From the NCBI GenBank assembly GCA_003151535.1, contig PLXT01000115.1, forward strand, positions 18,555 through 82,554: a stretch of 64,000 bases of DNA, written 5' to 3'. Made by a program: the position numbers and the translations under genes. The notes beneath the pieces were generated by a model that saw nothing but the letters and a program-made list of their open reading frames with translations, did not search any database and was not told the DNA's origin. Below, piece after piece: positions 56,749 through 64,000 of the stretch; position 1 is the first letter of the stretch; each line of letters starts with the position of its first letter. Source of the DNA: Methanobacterium sp. (GTDB taxonomy: Archaea > Methanobacteriota > Methanobacteria > Methanobacteriales > Methanobacteriaceae).

Positions 56749-57202
56749 TAATCTTCTTTTCAATCTTTTTCATTAATCTATCCAATTGTTCTAAAGCTAA
56801 CATTTGTGCAGTGTGCAGCATGGGTTTAGCCTCCTTCAAAGTAGCCCATCTATAGCCATCCATTTCTGGGAAGCCTCCCTTCTCAGGGGCCACATTTGAA
56901 TTACATTTCAATTCAAACGATTCGAAATCAAAATTATTCTGGGTTTCAAATACTGCATAACAATACAGTATTTTTTTATCCGTTTCATATTCTATAGGGT
57001 CCAAATTATGCATCACCTTCCATTCAGCCAAATCTACATTGGTCTCTTCGAATGTTTCCCTTAGAGCACTATCTAATAACTCCTCACCCTTATCCACACG
57101 GCCTTTCGGTATGCTCCAAAAATTTGGACTATGTTTCGTTGGATGACATAATAGAATTTTATTATCTTTTCTAACTAAGAAAATCCCTGCTATTTTAACC
57201 AT
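56729..57202 (-). CDS. Nudix hydrolase
   Basis: 157 residues from MVKIAGIFLVRKDNKILLCH. The Nudix box GRVDKGEELLDSALRETFEE (plus TNV) has all conserved residues. The substrate is a nucleoside diphosphate linked to another moiety. Given the other NAD/ADP-ribose genes here, ADP-ribose or NAD-like compounds are candidates (inference). Confidence 0.88.
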   Translation of the reverse strand: MVKIAGIFLVRKDNKILLCHPTKHSPNFWSIPKGRVDKGEELLDSALRETFEETNVDLAEWKVMHNLDPIEYETDKKILYCYAVFETQNNFDFESFELKCNSNVAPEKGGFPEMDGYRWATLKEAKPMLHTAQMLALEQLDRLMKKIEKKINERKAK

Positions 57203-57204
57203 TT

Positions 57205-58806
57205 TTACGGTTTTAAAGTTGTGTATTGTCCATTTATAAAGAAAATATGCTGTGCTTTTCCATCTTGATGTATGATAACATGTGCATGTAACCAAGAACT
57301 AGCACCATTATTATAACCCAATCTAAGTTTGGTTGTTGTACCAACACATAGGGCACCGTCTTTGCGTTGAGGCGTATGCGAATGTGCGACTACAATCTTA
57401 GTATTTAAGCCCCTAAATTGAATGAATGTGCCTCTGCTGCCATTTTTACCAATATGTCCATGCTGGCCCAGTTCCCAATTTTTGACTTTATAAGAATCAT
57501 TTAAACCTAAGCTTTTAAATGAAGGATGATGCTTTTTTATTATTTCAGGTAACACACCCTTAACACCATCATTAACATCAACATGTTGTTTTAATAATAA
57601 TGTACTATATTCCATATACACCATTGAATTCTTTGGCGTGGGTTGCTTTCGCCAATCTTCATTCGCCAACCAACGGTCTATAAAATCATCATGATTACCC
57701 CTGGAAATAACGACATTTTCAAAATCATTAAAAGGTTTTAATCCTTCGATCAAAGCATCTATTTCCCCTTGTACGGAATTAGTACCATTAATTTCTTTAG
57801 CGTATTGAACAAACGGATTTTTCATCTCATGATGATTAATTGATGCCCCATCAAATGCATCATGTATCACGACATGCTTTGGTTTTAAAAGACTAGTCAA
57901 TTCAAACGTTTTATTTAAAACATCTTCATCATGTTGGCCATAATGTAAATCACCCATTATTAAAGCTTCGCATTCATTTATCGTTTGGACTTTACCTTCT
58001 TCCACTTTGAAGTAAAGGTCGGTGAAGGCACCAGTGACATCATCTGCAGTTACTTGTCTAACAAAAAACATTTTATCATCCTTTATCTCAACAACTACAA
58101 ATCCAAACGTATGGTGAAACTCGCCCTTTTTACCTGCTTTACTGTCAGTATAATTTATTAATGTTACAGCACCTGTGGTTAACATCATTTTAGGATAATT
58201 ACCTTGAAGAACTGGAATCATTTCCATTTGTACCTTGGGGCTACCAAAAATACAAGAATTCATTCCGCTCATTGCTTGTAGACCACTCATTGGGTTAGTT
58301 GCAGTGGGTTGAATTTTAATATCACTCATGACCGATAAATATTTATGTATGTCATGACGATTAGCATCTAAATATGGTAGAACTTCATCGACCCAAAAAT
58401 CAGAATCAACATCAGTAAAAACACTTGTTGGATTCTTGTACCTTCCAGCTATTATATGTAAGCCAGCATCCAAAAAATTTGTGTATGCCAATATATTTTC
58501 AAAAAATGCTTTATGTACGGGCGTATTATTCTGGGCGAAAGTAATAATGAATCTTTTTTTAGTAGTGTCAACAACCTTTATCTTAGCCAACTTATAATGT
58601 TCAGATTCAACATCTTTTTTTTCTTTTAGACCCATATTTTCGTTGGTCCATTTTCTCATTGTGCGCTGAGTAACACCAAATTCATTAGCCAATTTAGACG
58701 CGCGATCTTCCCAAGAACCATTCTCCTTATCAAAATATACTTTTTTAATATAGTCAATATCTTTTTGTTTTAAATCTTTAAATTTTTTAACCTTTCTTTT
58801 GCTCAT
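57205..58806 (-). CDS. phage T5 A1-like metallophosphoesterase with N-terminal HTH
   Basis: 533 residues. The N-terminus has a helix-turn-helix (LANEFGVTQRTMRKWTNENM). From about 290, metal motifs follow: MGDLHYGQHDEDVL, DAFDGASINHHEM, ISRGNHDDFIDRWL and VVAHSHTPQRKDG. The overall order resembles the T5 A1 protein, which degrades host DNA at the start of infection. Homology should be confirmed. Confidence 0.72.
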   Translation of the reverse strand: MSKRKVKKFKDLKQKDIDYIKKVYFDKENGSWEDRASKLANEFGVTQRTMRKWTNENMGLKEKKDVESEHYKLAKIKVVDTTKKRFIITFAQNNTPVHKAFFENILAYTNFLDAGLHIIAGRYKNPTSVFTDVDSDFWVDEVLPYLDANRHDIHKYLSVMSDIKIQPTATNPMSGLQAMSGMNSCIFGSPKVQMEMIPVLQGNYPKMMLTTGAVTLINYTDSKAGKKGEFHHTFGFVVVEIKDDKMFFVRQVTADDVTGAFTDLYFKVEEGKVQTINECEALIMGDLHYGQHDEDVLNKTFELTSLLKPKHVVIHDAFDGASINHHEMKNPFVQYAKEINGTNSVQGEIDALIEGLKPFNDFENVVISRGNHDDFIDRWLANEDWRKQPTPKNSMVYMEYSTLLLKQHVDVNDGVKGVLPEIIKKHHPSFKSLGLNDSYKVKNWELGQHGHIGKNGSRGTFIQFRGLNTKIVVAHSHTPQRKDGALCVGTTTKLRLGYNNGASSWLHAHVIIHQDGKAQHIFFINGQYTTLKP

Positions 58807-58816
58807 AATTTTAATT

Positions 58817-59035
58817 TTACCAAGAATCGTAGTCTGTTATGTTTTCATCCAATTCAGGAACGTCTGATCTACCTACTATTATAATACATCCAATTCCTGT
58901 TGGAATGAATTTAAACCAATGACCTCCACCAGCAGCCCCAAAATGACCTGCGGATATTTGTGGGAGTTTATTTAACCACTTATTATATTTTTCCTCTTCC
59001 GAAGGAGACAAATCAAAATTATACGACATCTTCAT
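58817..59035 (-). CDS. hypothetical protein, 72 aa
   Basis: MKMSYNFDLSPSEEEKYNKW then a Gly-rich hydrophobic stretch (HFGAAGGGHWFKFIPTGIGC) and an acidic end. It overlaps the next gene's tail by 17 bases. No family recognised. Confidence 0.55.
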   Translation of the reverse strand: MKMSYNFDLSPSEEEKYNKWLNKLPQISAGHFGAAGGGHWFKFIPTGIGCIIIVGRSDVPELDENITDYDSW

Positions 59036-59372
59036 TTTTTTTCCATAACCGAATATTGTATTTAGTTTTATAATGGCCTAAATCAAAACTGCCAGTATAT
59101 AGTAGAATATCCAAAGCTGTTGGTAATTCAGATAATAAGAGATCCCAACCAGCTTTTTGTTCTGGCGTGTAATCTCTGAAATCAGATGGGTCAAAAATTT
59201 CAGGCTTACCATTTAATATTAAATCAACTTCTTCATAAATATTAATCAAATCCTGTGTTTCATTTTCCCCAAATTGCGATACATACAAAGTATTAGCATA
59301 TTGAAGATTCCACCTCAGCTTGGTTAATAGTAAAATGTGTTCTTTTTTTAACTCAAATGTAATTACACTCAT
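59019..59372 (-). CDS. hypothetical protein, 117 aa
   Basis: MSVITFELKKEHILLLTKLR is helical. The middle is acidic (LINIYEEVDLILNGKPEIFD), with a helical end. A common phage-type protein; no motif. Confidence 0.55.
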   Translation of the reverse strand: MSVITFELKKEHILLLTKLRWNLQYANTLYVSQFGENETQDLINIYEEVDLILNGKPEIFDPSDFRDYTPEQKAGWDLLLSELPTALDILLYTGSFDLGHYKTKYNIRLWKKNEDVV

Positions 59373-59386
59373 ATTATTAACGGATT

Positions 59387-59803
59387 TTATGAAAATCCTT
59401 TTCCTAGTTTTTTCTGCCTTATTTTTTCAAGTTTTTCATCAACACGTTTCTGAACCTCTTCATTAAACTTTCTAGTTAACAATTTTTCGCATAATTGTTC
59501 CGCTATCGTGTCAAACTTATAATTAACGTAAGCTTCTAGTTCTTTTTCAAGTCTATGTATTTTATCAACTAAAATATTCTCAATTCTTTTGCGTTCAAGA
59601 ATAAGTGTATCATCTTCTCTTAAATTGCCAATCTCGGCTCTAATAAATTCGCGGATCACAAGTATTGTTTCTTGTTTTGTAACAAGAAGAATATCACCAT
59701 TATTATTCTCAATTGGCAAATAATCACCACTATCCGCTTTTTTTAATCTGCGAGGTAGTGGTTTTTGGTTTAAAGACGTTACATTTATCCCTACTGCTGG
59801 CAT
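59387..59803 (-). CDS. coiled-coil hypothetical protein, 138 aa
   Basis: The N-terminal 40 residues have KPLPRRLKKADSGDYLPIEN. From about 60, long coiled coils (LERKRIENILVDKIHRLEKE) continue to the basic end (KLEKIRQKKLGKGFS). Perhaps a scaffold or DNA-linked protein. Confidence 0.55.
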   Translation of the reverse strand: MPAVGINVTSLNQKPLPRRLKKADSGDYLPIENNNGDILLVTKQETILVIREFIRAEIGNLREDDTLILERKRIENILVDKIHRLEKELEAYVNYKFDTIAEQLCEKLLTRKFNEEVQKRVDEKLEKIRQKKLGKGFS

Positions 59804-59837
59804 AAAATCAATATATTAAAAAATAAGAAAAAGAAAA

Positions 59838-60311
59838 CTATTTTCCTTCTTTAATTAGATCCTCACGTACCTTTGTGACTATTTCACCCAACCAATTTGT
59901 TCCTTGCCATTGGCTTTTATCTTGGATTCTACTATCGGTTTCACCTAAACCAATACCCCAAATTTTATCAACAGGAGAAGCTTCAACCAGTTCGGTACCA
60001 ATAGTTTCCATAAGACTATTATAGAAACTTTTATTTTGCGTGAACTTTGCATAATTACCCTTATACACAATGTCCTTACAAACTGCTTCCCATTTCTCTT
60101 TATTAAACCCACGGATTTGGCGACCAAGTGCTTTCTGTTCTGCTGGATTTTTCGTTGCCAGTATTTTTTTGAATATCTCACGGTCTTCAAAAAGCAAAGC
60201 CTTTTGTGCCATCATGAATTGTTCCGCTGTTCCATAACCAATGCCGTCAACAACGAAACTTGAACGAGCCCATTGACTGAACGGACCACCGTAGAAAAAT
60301 GTGTATTTCAT
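59838..60311 (-). CDS. NADAR domain protein (ADP-ribose glycosidase-like)
   Basis: 157 residues. FSQWARSSFVVDGIGYGTAE near the start, FMMAQKALLFEDREIFKKIL, and the end DKIWGIGL with WQGTNWLGEIVTKVRE form the NADAR family pattern. NADAR proteins remove ADP-ribose from guanine in nucleic acids, antagonising DarT-like toxins. Here it may protect phage DNA from host ADP-ribosylation. The gene is next to an AAA+ ATPase. Confidence 0.88.
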   Translation of the reverse strand: MKYTFFYGGPFSQWARSSFVVDGIGYGTAEQFMMAQKALLFEDREIFKKILATKNPAEQKALGRQIRGFNKEKWEAVCKDIVYKGNYAKFTQNKSFYNSLMETIGTELVEASPVDKIWGIGLGETDSRIQDKSQWQGTNWLGEIVTKVREDLIKEGK

Positions 60312-60312
60312 A

Positions 60313-61611
60313 TTACCCTATTTTAAAACCCATTGAATTACCTACTAAATTTTGACTAGAATAAAACCCTTTATAAGACTCAGTAATCAAACTTATAGTA
60401 TCTTCCAACGACCAATTTGGATCATCCTCGGACATTTCCTTAATATTATCGGCCAAGTTTGCAATAAAAGCCCCTGTGATATCAGCTTTTTTACCATTAA
60501 TCCTATCATTTAACGCAGCATATACTTCCTTGATGTGATACTTTACAGGTAGATGAATTTGACACACTTTTTCAATCTGCTCAGGAGTTAAGAATGTATA
60601 ATCTAATGTCATGTTGAAACGCCCTGGTCTTTCAGCGGCCTTATCTACTAAACCCTTATCATTCGTGGATGCCAATAAACTGATTTTTCTCTTTTTAACA
60701 CCATCAAAGAATGATAAAAATTCACCCAGTAATTTGGTATAACTACCATTATCCCTTGACCCCAAATACAGATCAATATCATCCATTATAATTACACCTC
60801 TTTCAAAGATCTCACACGCTTCAAGTATTACACTTAAATCATCACACGTGGTAAAATCTGGTATTATAAAAGTAACTTGTGGAGTTAATACTTTAATAAT
60901 ATCTCGTATACTTTGGGTTTTGCCCGTTCCAGGCGCACCATTTAATAGATACCTAGCACTACTACCCCTTTTCACACGATTAACGAAATGATCAATATAT
61001 TTTCTCTGTACGTCACTTAATATGAGTTTGGAATCATCCTTTTTGAATTCAATAATTTCAATACCCCTGAATCTACCCTCTTTTAACTTAACCTTAATAC
61101 ACTTTCCACAATACTCGGAATTGTTGAAAGCTAATTTTTTTAACTCCTTTAATTTATTACCCAATGCATCGGCTGTAACCCCTTCTTTCACACTTATATG
61201 TATTTCAGTAATAAGCTCCTTAGTGTTATCTAGAAAAATTTTAGTGGAGATAATATAATCATTATCATCATTATCAAACTTTCCGCCAAACCACCAACCA
61301 TCATTAGCATTAAAACTACCACCATGATTAATTCTACCTACATCGTCCGTATAACCATAGGATGTTACGCTTATTGGTGGTACCGATTTACGATACATAG
61401 AATATAGATACTTATTTATAATAGCAAATTCTATAAAACTTATAGGAAACGTGCAACTCCTACTGTCATATATATCATTATCTATGTCTAGATCTTCACC
61501 ATCATAAGTCTCTTCCAAACCAAGCATTTCTTTTATCTTATCAAAAGCCTCAATATCATATTCACTAGGTTGTTCTGGAGATCCAGTTTTAAGATTGTTT
61601 TTTCTTAACAT
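60313..61611 (-). CDS. AAA+ ATPase
   Basis: 432 residues. Walker A NGAPGTGKTQS, Walker B GVIIMDDIDLYL, sensor 1 LASTND and the Arg finger AAERPGRFN are all present. The N-terminal 200 residues are a separate beta-rich region. It resembles the BCS1/FtsH-like AAA clade. It is two bases from the NADAR gene and may assist remodelling of a nucleoprotein target (inference). Confidence 0.82.
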   Translation of the reverse strand: MLRKNNLKTGSPEQPSEYDIEAFDKIKEMLGLEETYDGEDLDIDNDIYDSRSCTFPISFIEFAIINKYLYSMYRKSVPPISVTSYGYTDDVGRINHGGSFNANDGWWFGGKFDNDDNDYIISTKIFLDNTKELITEIHISVKEGVTADALGNKLKELKKLAFNNSEYCGKCIKVKLKEGRFRGIEIIEFKKDDSKLILSDVQRKYIDHFVNRVKRGSSARYLLNGAPGTGKTQSIRDIIKVLTPQVTFIIPDFTTCDDLSVILEACEIFERGVIIMDDIDLYLGSRDNGSYTKLLGEFLSFFDGVKKRKISLLASTNDKGLVDKAAERPGRFNMTLDYTFLTPEQIEKVCQIHLPVKYHIKEVYAALNDRINGKKADITGAFIANLADNIKEMSEDDPNWSLEDTISLITESYKGFYSSQNLVGNSMGFKIG

Positions 61612-62209
61612 TCGTTTTTATATTTTTAAATCTACTAATTATTTCTTTATACGAAATGGGTGTATAGTTTATTACATTGCAACCCACATCAATTACTCGC
61701 CTGTTTTTATAATAATCTGCAGATTCACCATGATGTAAGTTACCGTGAGAGTGGCCATGAATATGAGAACTACCATGATGCATTCTATTCCATGAATAGA
61801 TAGGATAATGCATAAGAACAAAATGCTCATTCGGATGTTCTGGATCTCCATCAATATTCAAATCCACATAATCATTCACGCTTTCAAATCTTTTATAATC
61901 CACAACATCGTTGTACTTATCGTGATTACCAATAATATAATGAATCTTACCCCTCAAAGCAAAAATAACACTGTTAGCCCACTCCTTTCTTCCGAAAACT
62001 AAATCACCCAAATAAAAAACAATATCATTATCACCCACTGTATCATTCCAATTTTTTATTATTGTTTGATGCATTGCCAATACATCTGGATTACCAGCTT
62101 CATCTAAAAAAGGTCTATTATCAAATCCTATTACATTCTTATGCCAAAGATGAAAATCGCTTATAAAGAATATATTCTTCCCATCACTCACATCAACTTT
62201 TATTTTCAT
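61589..62209 (-). CDS. metallophosphoesterase
   Basis: 206 residues with ISDFHLWHKNVI, FYLGDLVFG, IIGNHDKYN, LMHYPIYSW and HIHGHSHGN. Similar to small phage and bacterial phosphoesterases that act on nucleotides. It overlaps its neighbours by four or more bases at both ends, so it is part of an operon. Confidence 0.85.
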   Translation of the reverse strand: MKIKVDVSDGKNIFFISDFHLWHKNVIGFDNRPFLDEAGNPDVLAMHQTIIKNWNDTVGDNDIVFYLGDLVFGRKEWANSVIFALRGKIHYIIGNHDKYNDVVDYKRFESVNDYVDLNIDGDPEHPNEHFVLMHYPIYSWNRMHHGSSHIHGHSHGNLHHGESADYYKNRRVIDVGCNVINYTPISYKEIISRFKNIKTNVKKKQS

Positions 62210-62583
62210 CCAGCATTCTTTAAAAGATAAAATGTTATAAACAATTGAGCGAAGTGTAGATACTGATCAGCGCCGATGCTTACAAAAAAATTATGGATAT
62301 CCCCTTTAGCGTATAATTTTGAATTCAATCTACTAGTAAAATAATCAGTTACCCAATGACACCCAAACGTTATTAACGCAAAAAACTCCATGTTATAATT
62401 TTGAGTAACTATTGTATATGCATTTGCAAAGAAAAACCACACTAAAGAATATGTTGCAACATGTTGCGTTAATGCCGCATTGCTTTTACTTTTATTTTTT
62501 GCTTGTTCATCTGATTGAAGAACAAAGTCTGAAAACCAATGTATTAAAAGAATAACTAAGATCTCTGGTAACGTAATACTCAT
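62206..62583 (-). CDS. DUF3307-like membrane protein
   Basis: 125 residues. LLIHWFSDFVLQSDEQAKNK at the start, TFGCHWVTDYFTSRLN in the middle and SIGADQYLHFAQLFITFYLL near the end form the DUF3307 pattern with paired H and D residues across three to four helices. Function unknown; possibly a membrane hydrolase. Confidence 0.8.
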   Translation of the reverse strand: MSITLPEILVILLIHWFSDFVLQSDEQAKNKSKSNAALTQHVATYSLVWFFFANAYTIVTQNYNMEFFALITFGCHWVTDYFTSRLNSKLYAKGDIHNFFVSIGADQYLHFAQLFITFYLLKNAG

Positions 62584-62870
62584 TTTTTCGTATTTAAAAT
62601 CAAATAATAATGCATACCCACGTTATTATCAACCGCATAATAAACCCATTTCAATTCTTTCTTTGCAACCCTTTCACCTAATTCTCTGAATTTTTCTTGA
62701 GGTTCATTTTCAGCAATACGTACATATTTTTTACTATCAAACCTAGGAGCCTTTGTATCAACAGGTGGTAACGTTTCTATACCGTTTTTAGTTATTTTTA
62801 ACCTTGGCGGTAATTTATTCACCACTTTCTTTTTGTTTATTGTTTTTTTAAAACTTTTTTTCTTTTTCAT
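62580..62870 (-). CDS. very basic hypothetical protein, 96 aa
   Basis: The start is placed at MKKKKSFKKTINKKKVVNKL because of the promoter just upstream. The C-terminus holds a folded segment (ELKWVYYAVDNNVGMHYYLI). The basic end suggests nucleic-acid binding. No family recognised. Confidence 0.5.
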   Translation of the reverse strand: MKKKKSFKKTINKKKVVNKLPPRLKITKNGIETLPPVDTKAPRFDSKKYVRIAENEPQEKFRELGERVAKKELKWVYYAVDNNVGMHYYLILNTKK

Positions 62871-62890
62871 ATAAAACAATAAACTTTTAC

Positions 62891-62921
62891 AAATCTACTA
62901 AGTAATTATTGTAGATGCAAT
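62891..62921 (-). promoter_or_regulatory. Bacteroidota-type promoter
   Basis: TTG, 20 bases, TAGATTTG on the minus strand. It lies between the 2H gene and the next basic protein gene; the ATG at 62870 follows 20 bases downstream. Confidence 0.65.
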
Positions 62922-63472
62922 TACTGTAGATTATAATTTTTCTTAGTACCATCCGATTTAGAATATATAAAATTTTTAATTTCAGGATTGGTTAGCTTCA
63001 CACCTGAAAATTCCTTGATGTATTTCTTCGCTGTACCCTTCTTCAGATAGGCTATCGTACAATGTGGATGATAATTAGGAAACTGACAAGTATGTGGTAA
63101 TTTCTTGAAGAGTTTATTTAATTTGACTAAATCAGAACTCTCAATATCAAATTTTAAGACATCGAAATCATCATTAGTAAAAGAAGTAATGCTACCAAAC
63201 TCAATAAGAGGCTCCTTAATCGTTTCAATTAAGTCTTCAACATCCTTGTCAGGTACATCGGTGTGAATACCGTATAATACTGTTATGTGTGGGTTCATCT
63301 CACGACCAGCACCAGTTTCATAAGCGCTTATATCCTCATCAGATATTTTACTTTGAAACTCTTTCCATTCGTCCGAATCAACTTTAAGGATAACAGCTAC
63401 ATTATTGTAATCATACACCCTTTTGGCTTCTAATAAAGCTTGTCTTAATTTATCCTTTAGATTCATCTTCAT
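62921..63472 (-). CDS. 2H phosphodiesterase (2'-5' RNA ligase-like)
   Basis: 183 residues. The two catalytic motifs NPHITVLYG and HPHCTIAYL (H-x-T) are about 80 residues apart, as in 2H phosphodiesterases. Such phage enzymes cleave 2'-5'-linked signalling nucleotides or act on cyclic phosphates at RNA ends. It may be an RNA-repair or anti-signalling factor here. Confidence 0.85.
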   Translation of the reverse strand: MKMNLKDKLRQALLEAKRVYDYNNVAVILKVDSDEWKEFQSKISDEDISAYETGAGREMNPHITVLYGIHTDVPDKDVEDLIETIKEPLIEFGSITSFTNDDFDVLKFDIESSDLVKLNKLFKKLPHTCQFPNYHPHCTIAYLKKGTAKKYIKEFSGVKLTNPEIKNFIYSKSDGTKKNYNLQ

Positions 63473-63728
63473 TGATTTTATCTGGAGCGCTAAGGATACT
63501 TGAAATGCTGTGAATGCAAGTTGCTACTAAGCTTTCTTTATCACCATATTCATTATGGTTAGCCATCAAGATTAAAACACTCAATGCTTCTGAGATACAA
63601 GCAATGTCATCTAAAATCATGGTCTTTGCTTCTTCTTTGTTACTGGGTGGAGCTATCGATGCTGGTTTGCTAAATGAAATGGGGTTTTCCCTTTCTGTAT
63701 CGATATCAATGTAAATTGCGTTTTTCAT
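63450..63728 (-). CDS. hypothetical protein, 92 aa
   Basis: The start is placed at MKNAIYIDIDTERENPISF, downstream of a promoter. The rest is helical (ACISEALSVLILMANHNEYG). It overlaps the 2H gene by 23 bases. No family recognised. Confidence 0.55.
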   Translation of the reverse strand: MKNAIYIDIDTERENPISFSKPASIAPPSNKEEAKTMILDDIACISEALSVLILMANHNEYGDKESLVATCIHSISSILSAPDKINEDESKG

Positions 63729-63740
63729 ATAATTTTTGAA

Positions 63741-63771
63741 CAATTATACTAAAACAAAATAATAAAATCAA
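63741..63771 (-). promoter_or_regulatory. Bacteroidota-type promoter (weaker minus-7)
   Basis: TTG, 20 bases, TATAATTG on the minus strand, one base off the TAnnTTTG consensus, with the ATG at 63728 twelve bases further on. Confidence 0.5.
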
Positions 63772-63796
63772 GTGTAGTTATACTACTAAATGAAAA

Positions 63797-63815
63797 AAGA
63801 CGCTGAGAACGTCTT
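63797..63815 (-). terminator. Rho-independent terminator after tRNA
   Basis: A six-base stem (AAGACG with CGTCTT, seven-base loop) ends with six T on the minus strand, directly after the tRNA gene. Confidence 0.75.
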
Positions 63816-63819
63816 CTAG

Positions 63820-63890
63820 AGCAGCTAGATGGGCTCGAACCATCGTCCTCGATTCGGCAAACCGATGCACTACCACTGTGCTATAACTGC
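63820..63890 (-). tRNA. tRNA-Gly (anticodon GCC)
   Basis: 71 bases. The acceptor stem GCAGTTA pairs with TAGCTGC (one G-U). The D stem is GCAC with GTGC. The anticodon stem TCGGT pairs with ATCGA, and the loop TTGCCGA contains GCC. The T arm is GATGG-TTCGAGC-CCATC. No CCA is encoded. It lies between a terminator and further RNA-like sequence at the window edge. Confidence 0.88.
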
Positions 63891-63974
63891 GAATGAATTG
63901 AAACTGTTAACTATTTAGCCAGCCTAAGCTGTTTCTAGTTATTACCACGTAGAGGTAAGTTAACATTAATAACC

Positions 63975-64000
63975 AGCGGCATTTCGGTCTCAAACCGAAC
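63975..64000 (-). tRNA. partial tRNA (3' half), cut by window end
   Basis: The last bases form a five-base T stem TTCGG with CCGAA around a seven-base loop (TTTGAGA), followed by an acceptor strand ATGCCGC and a discriminator T. The T loop lacks the usual C, so the call is cautious. The anticodon lies outside the window. Confidence 0.45.

Noticed and set aside
63891..63970. A third tRNA between the two edge tRNAs.
   Set aside because: No cloverleaf could be folded by eye; only short stems were found.

Overview
The window looks like part of the genome of a large tailed bacteriophage (probably a jumbo phage) infecting a member of the Bacteroidota. The DNA is AT-rich and the coding is dense. 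Nearly all genes lie on the minus strand, with stop/start overlaps of the ATGA kind. Starts are preceded by A/T-rich TAAA-type leaders rather than Shine-Dalgarno sites. About fifteen promoter-like sites carry the Bacteroidota minus-7 box TAnnTTTG, most with a TTG box 19-20 bases upstream. A phage-encoded sigma-70 factor resembles the Bacteroidota primary sigma. No capsid, tail, terminase or replication gene is visible, so this is an accessory and metabolic region.

Layout, in + coordinates (transcription runs mostly right to left). 1-10 kb: small phage proteins (YopX, ExoX-C-like, DUF551-like) interspersed with an unusual family of small tetrapeptide-repeat proteins, plus a CoaB-like/class II aldolase fusion. 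10-18 kb: an ABC-type ATPase and many small membrane proteins and lipoproteins. 18.5-19.9 kb: a stand-alone TnpB (RNA-guided nuclease) element inserted beside a TTTA array. 20-24 kb: small proteins including a cyclic-phosphate-type receiver domain, a decayed gene and a frameshifted ATP-grasp gene. 24-27 kb: a C5 cytosine methyltransferase and a second tandem block of the tetrapeptide family. 27-32 kb: a polyphosphate kinase 2-HAD fusion and a PspA/lipoprotein operon bounded by a promoter and a terminator. 33-38.9 kb: a probable holin, a nucleoside deoxyribosyltransferase-like protein, a macro domain, NadV/Namat-like and Prs/Adps-like enzymes, a radical-SAM protein and an HD hydrolase. 39-46.8 kb: GNAT, DUF262, HAD and a Thg1-like enzyme among small proteins. 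46.9-50.5 kb: the only plus-strand gene (GIY-YIG homing-type endonuclease) and a flotillin-like protein. 51-57 kb: sigma factor, SmpB, a phosphoesterase, RNase R, HAD, GIY-YIG and Nudix. 57-64 kb: a T5 A1-like phosphoesterase, NADAR, an AAA+ ATPase, a phosphoesterase, a 2H phosphodiesterase and tRNA genes at the edge.

Three functional themes emerge. (1) NAD+/ADP-ribose metabolism: NadV + Prs side by side (the gene pair of the NARP1 NAD+ reconstitution pathway), a macro domain, a nucleoside deoxyribosyltransferase-like protein, NADAR and Nudix, consistent with defeating NAD-depleting or ADP-ribosylating host defences. (2) RNA repair and ribosome rescue: SmpB with RNase R, Thg1-like, 2H phosphodiesterase, several HAD proteins of the kind found in RNA-repair systems, and cREC. 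(3) Membrane maintenance: PspA, lipoproteins, flotillin and many one-helix peptides.

The most novel feature is the tetrapeptide-repeat family. It has about 17 members of 45-91 residues, most in two tandem blocks (1-825 and 25.76-26.98 kb) and the rest scattered (4.3, 6.6, 7.1-7.4 and 9.7 kb). Each is built of x-[N/D]-[I/V]-x units, and many begin M-x-N-I. I recognise no described family with this pattern. Several genes carry single frameshifts; these may be real decay or indel errors in the assembly.
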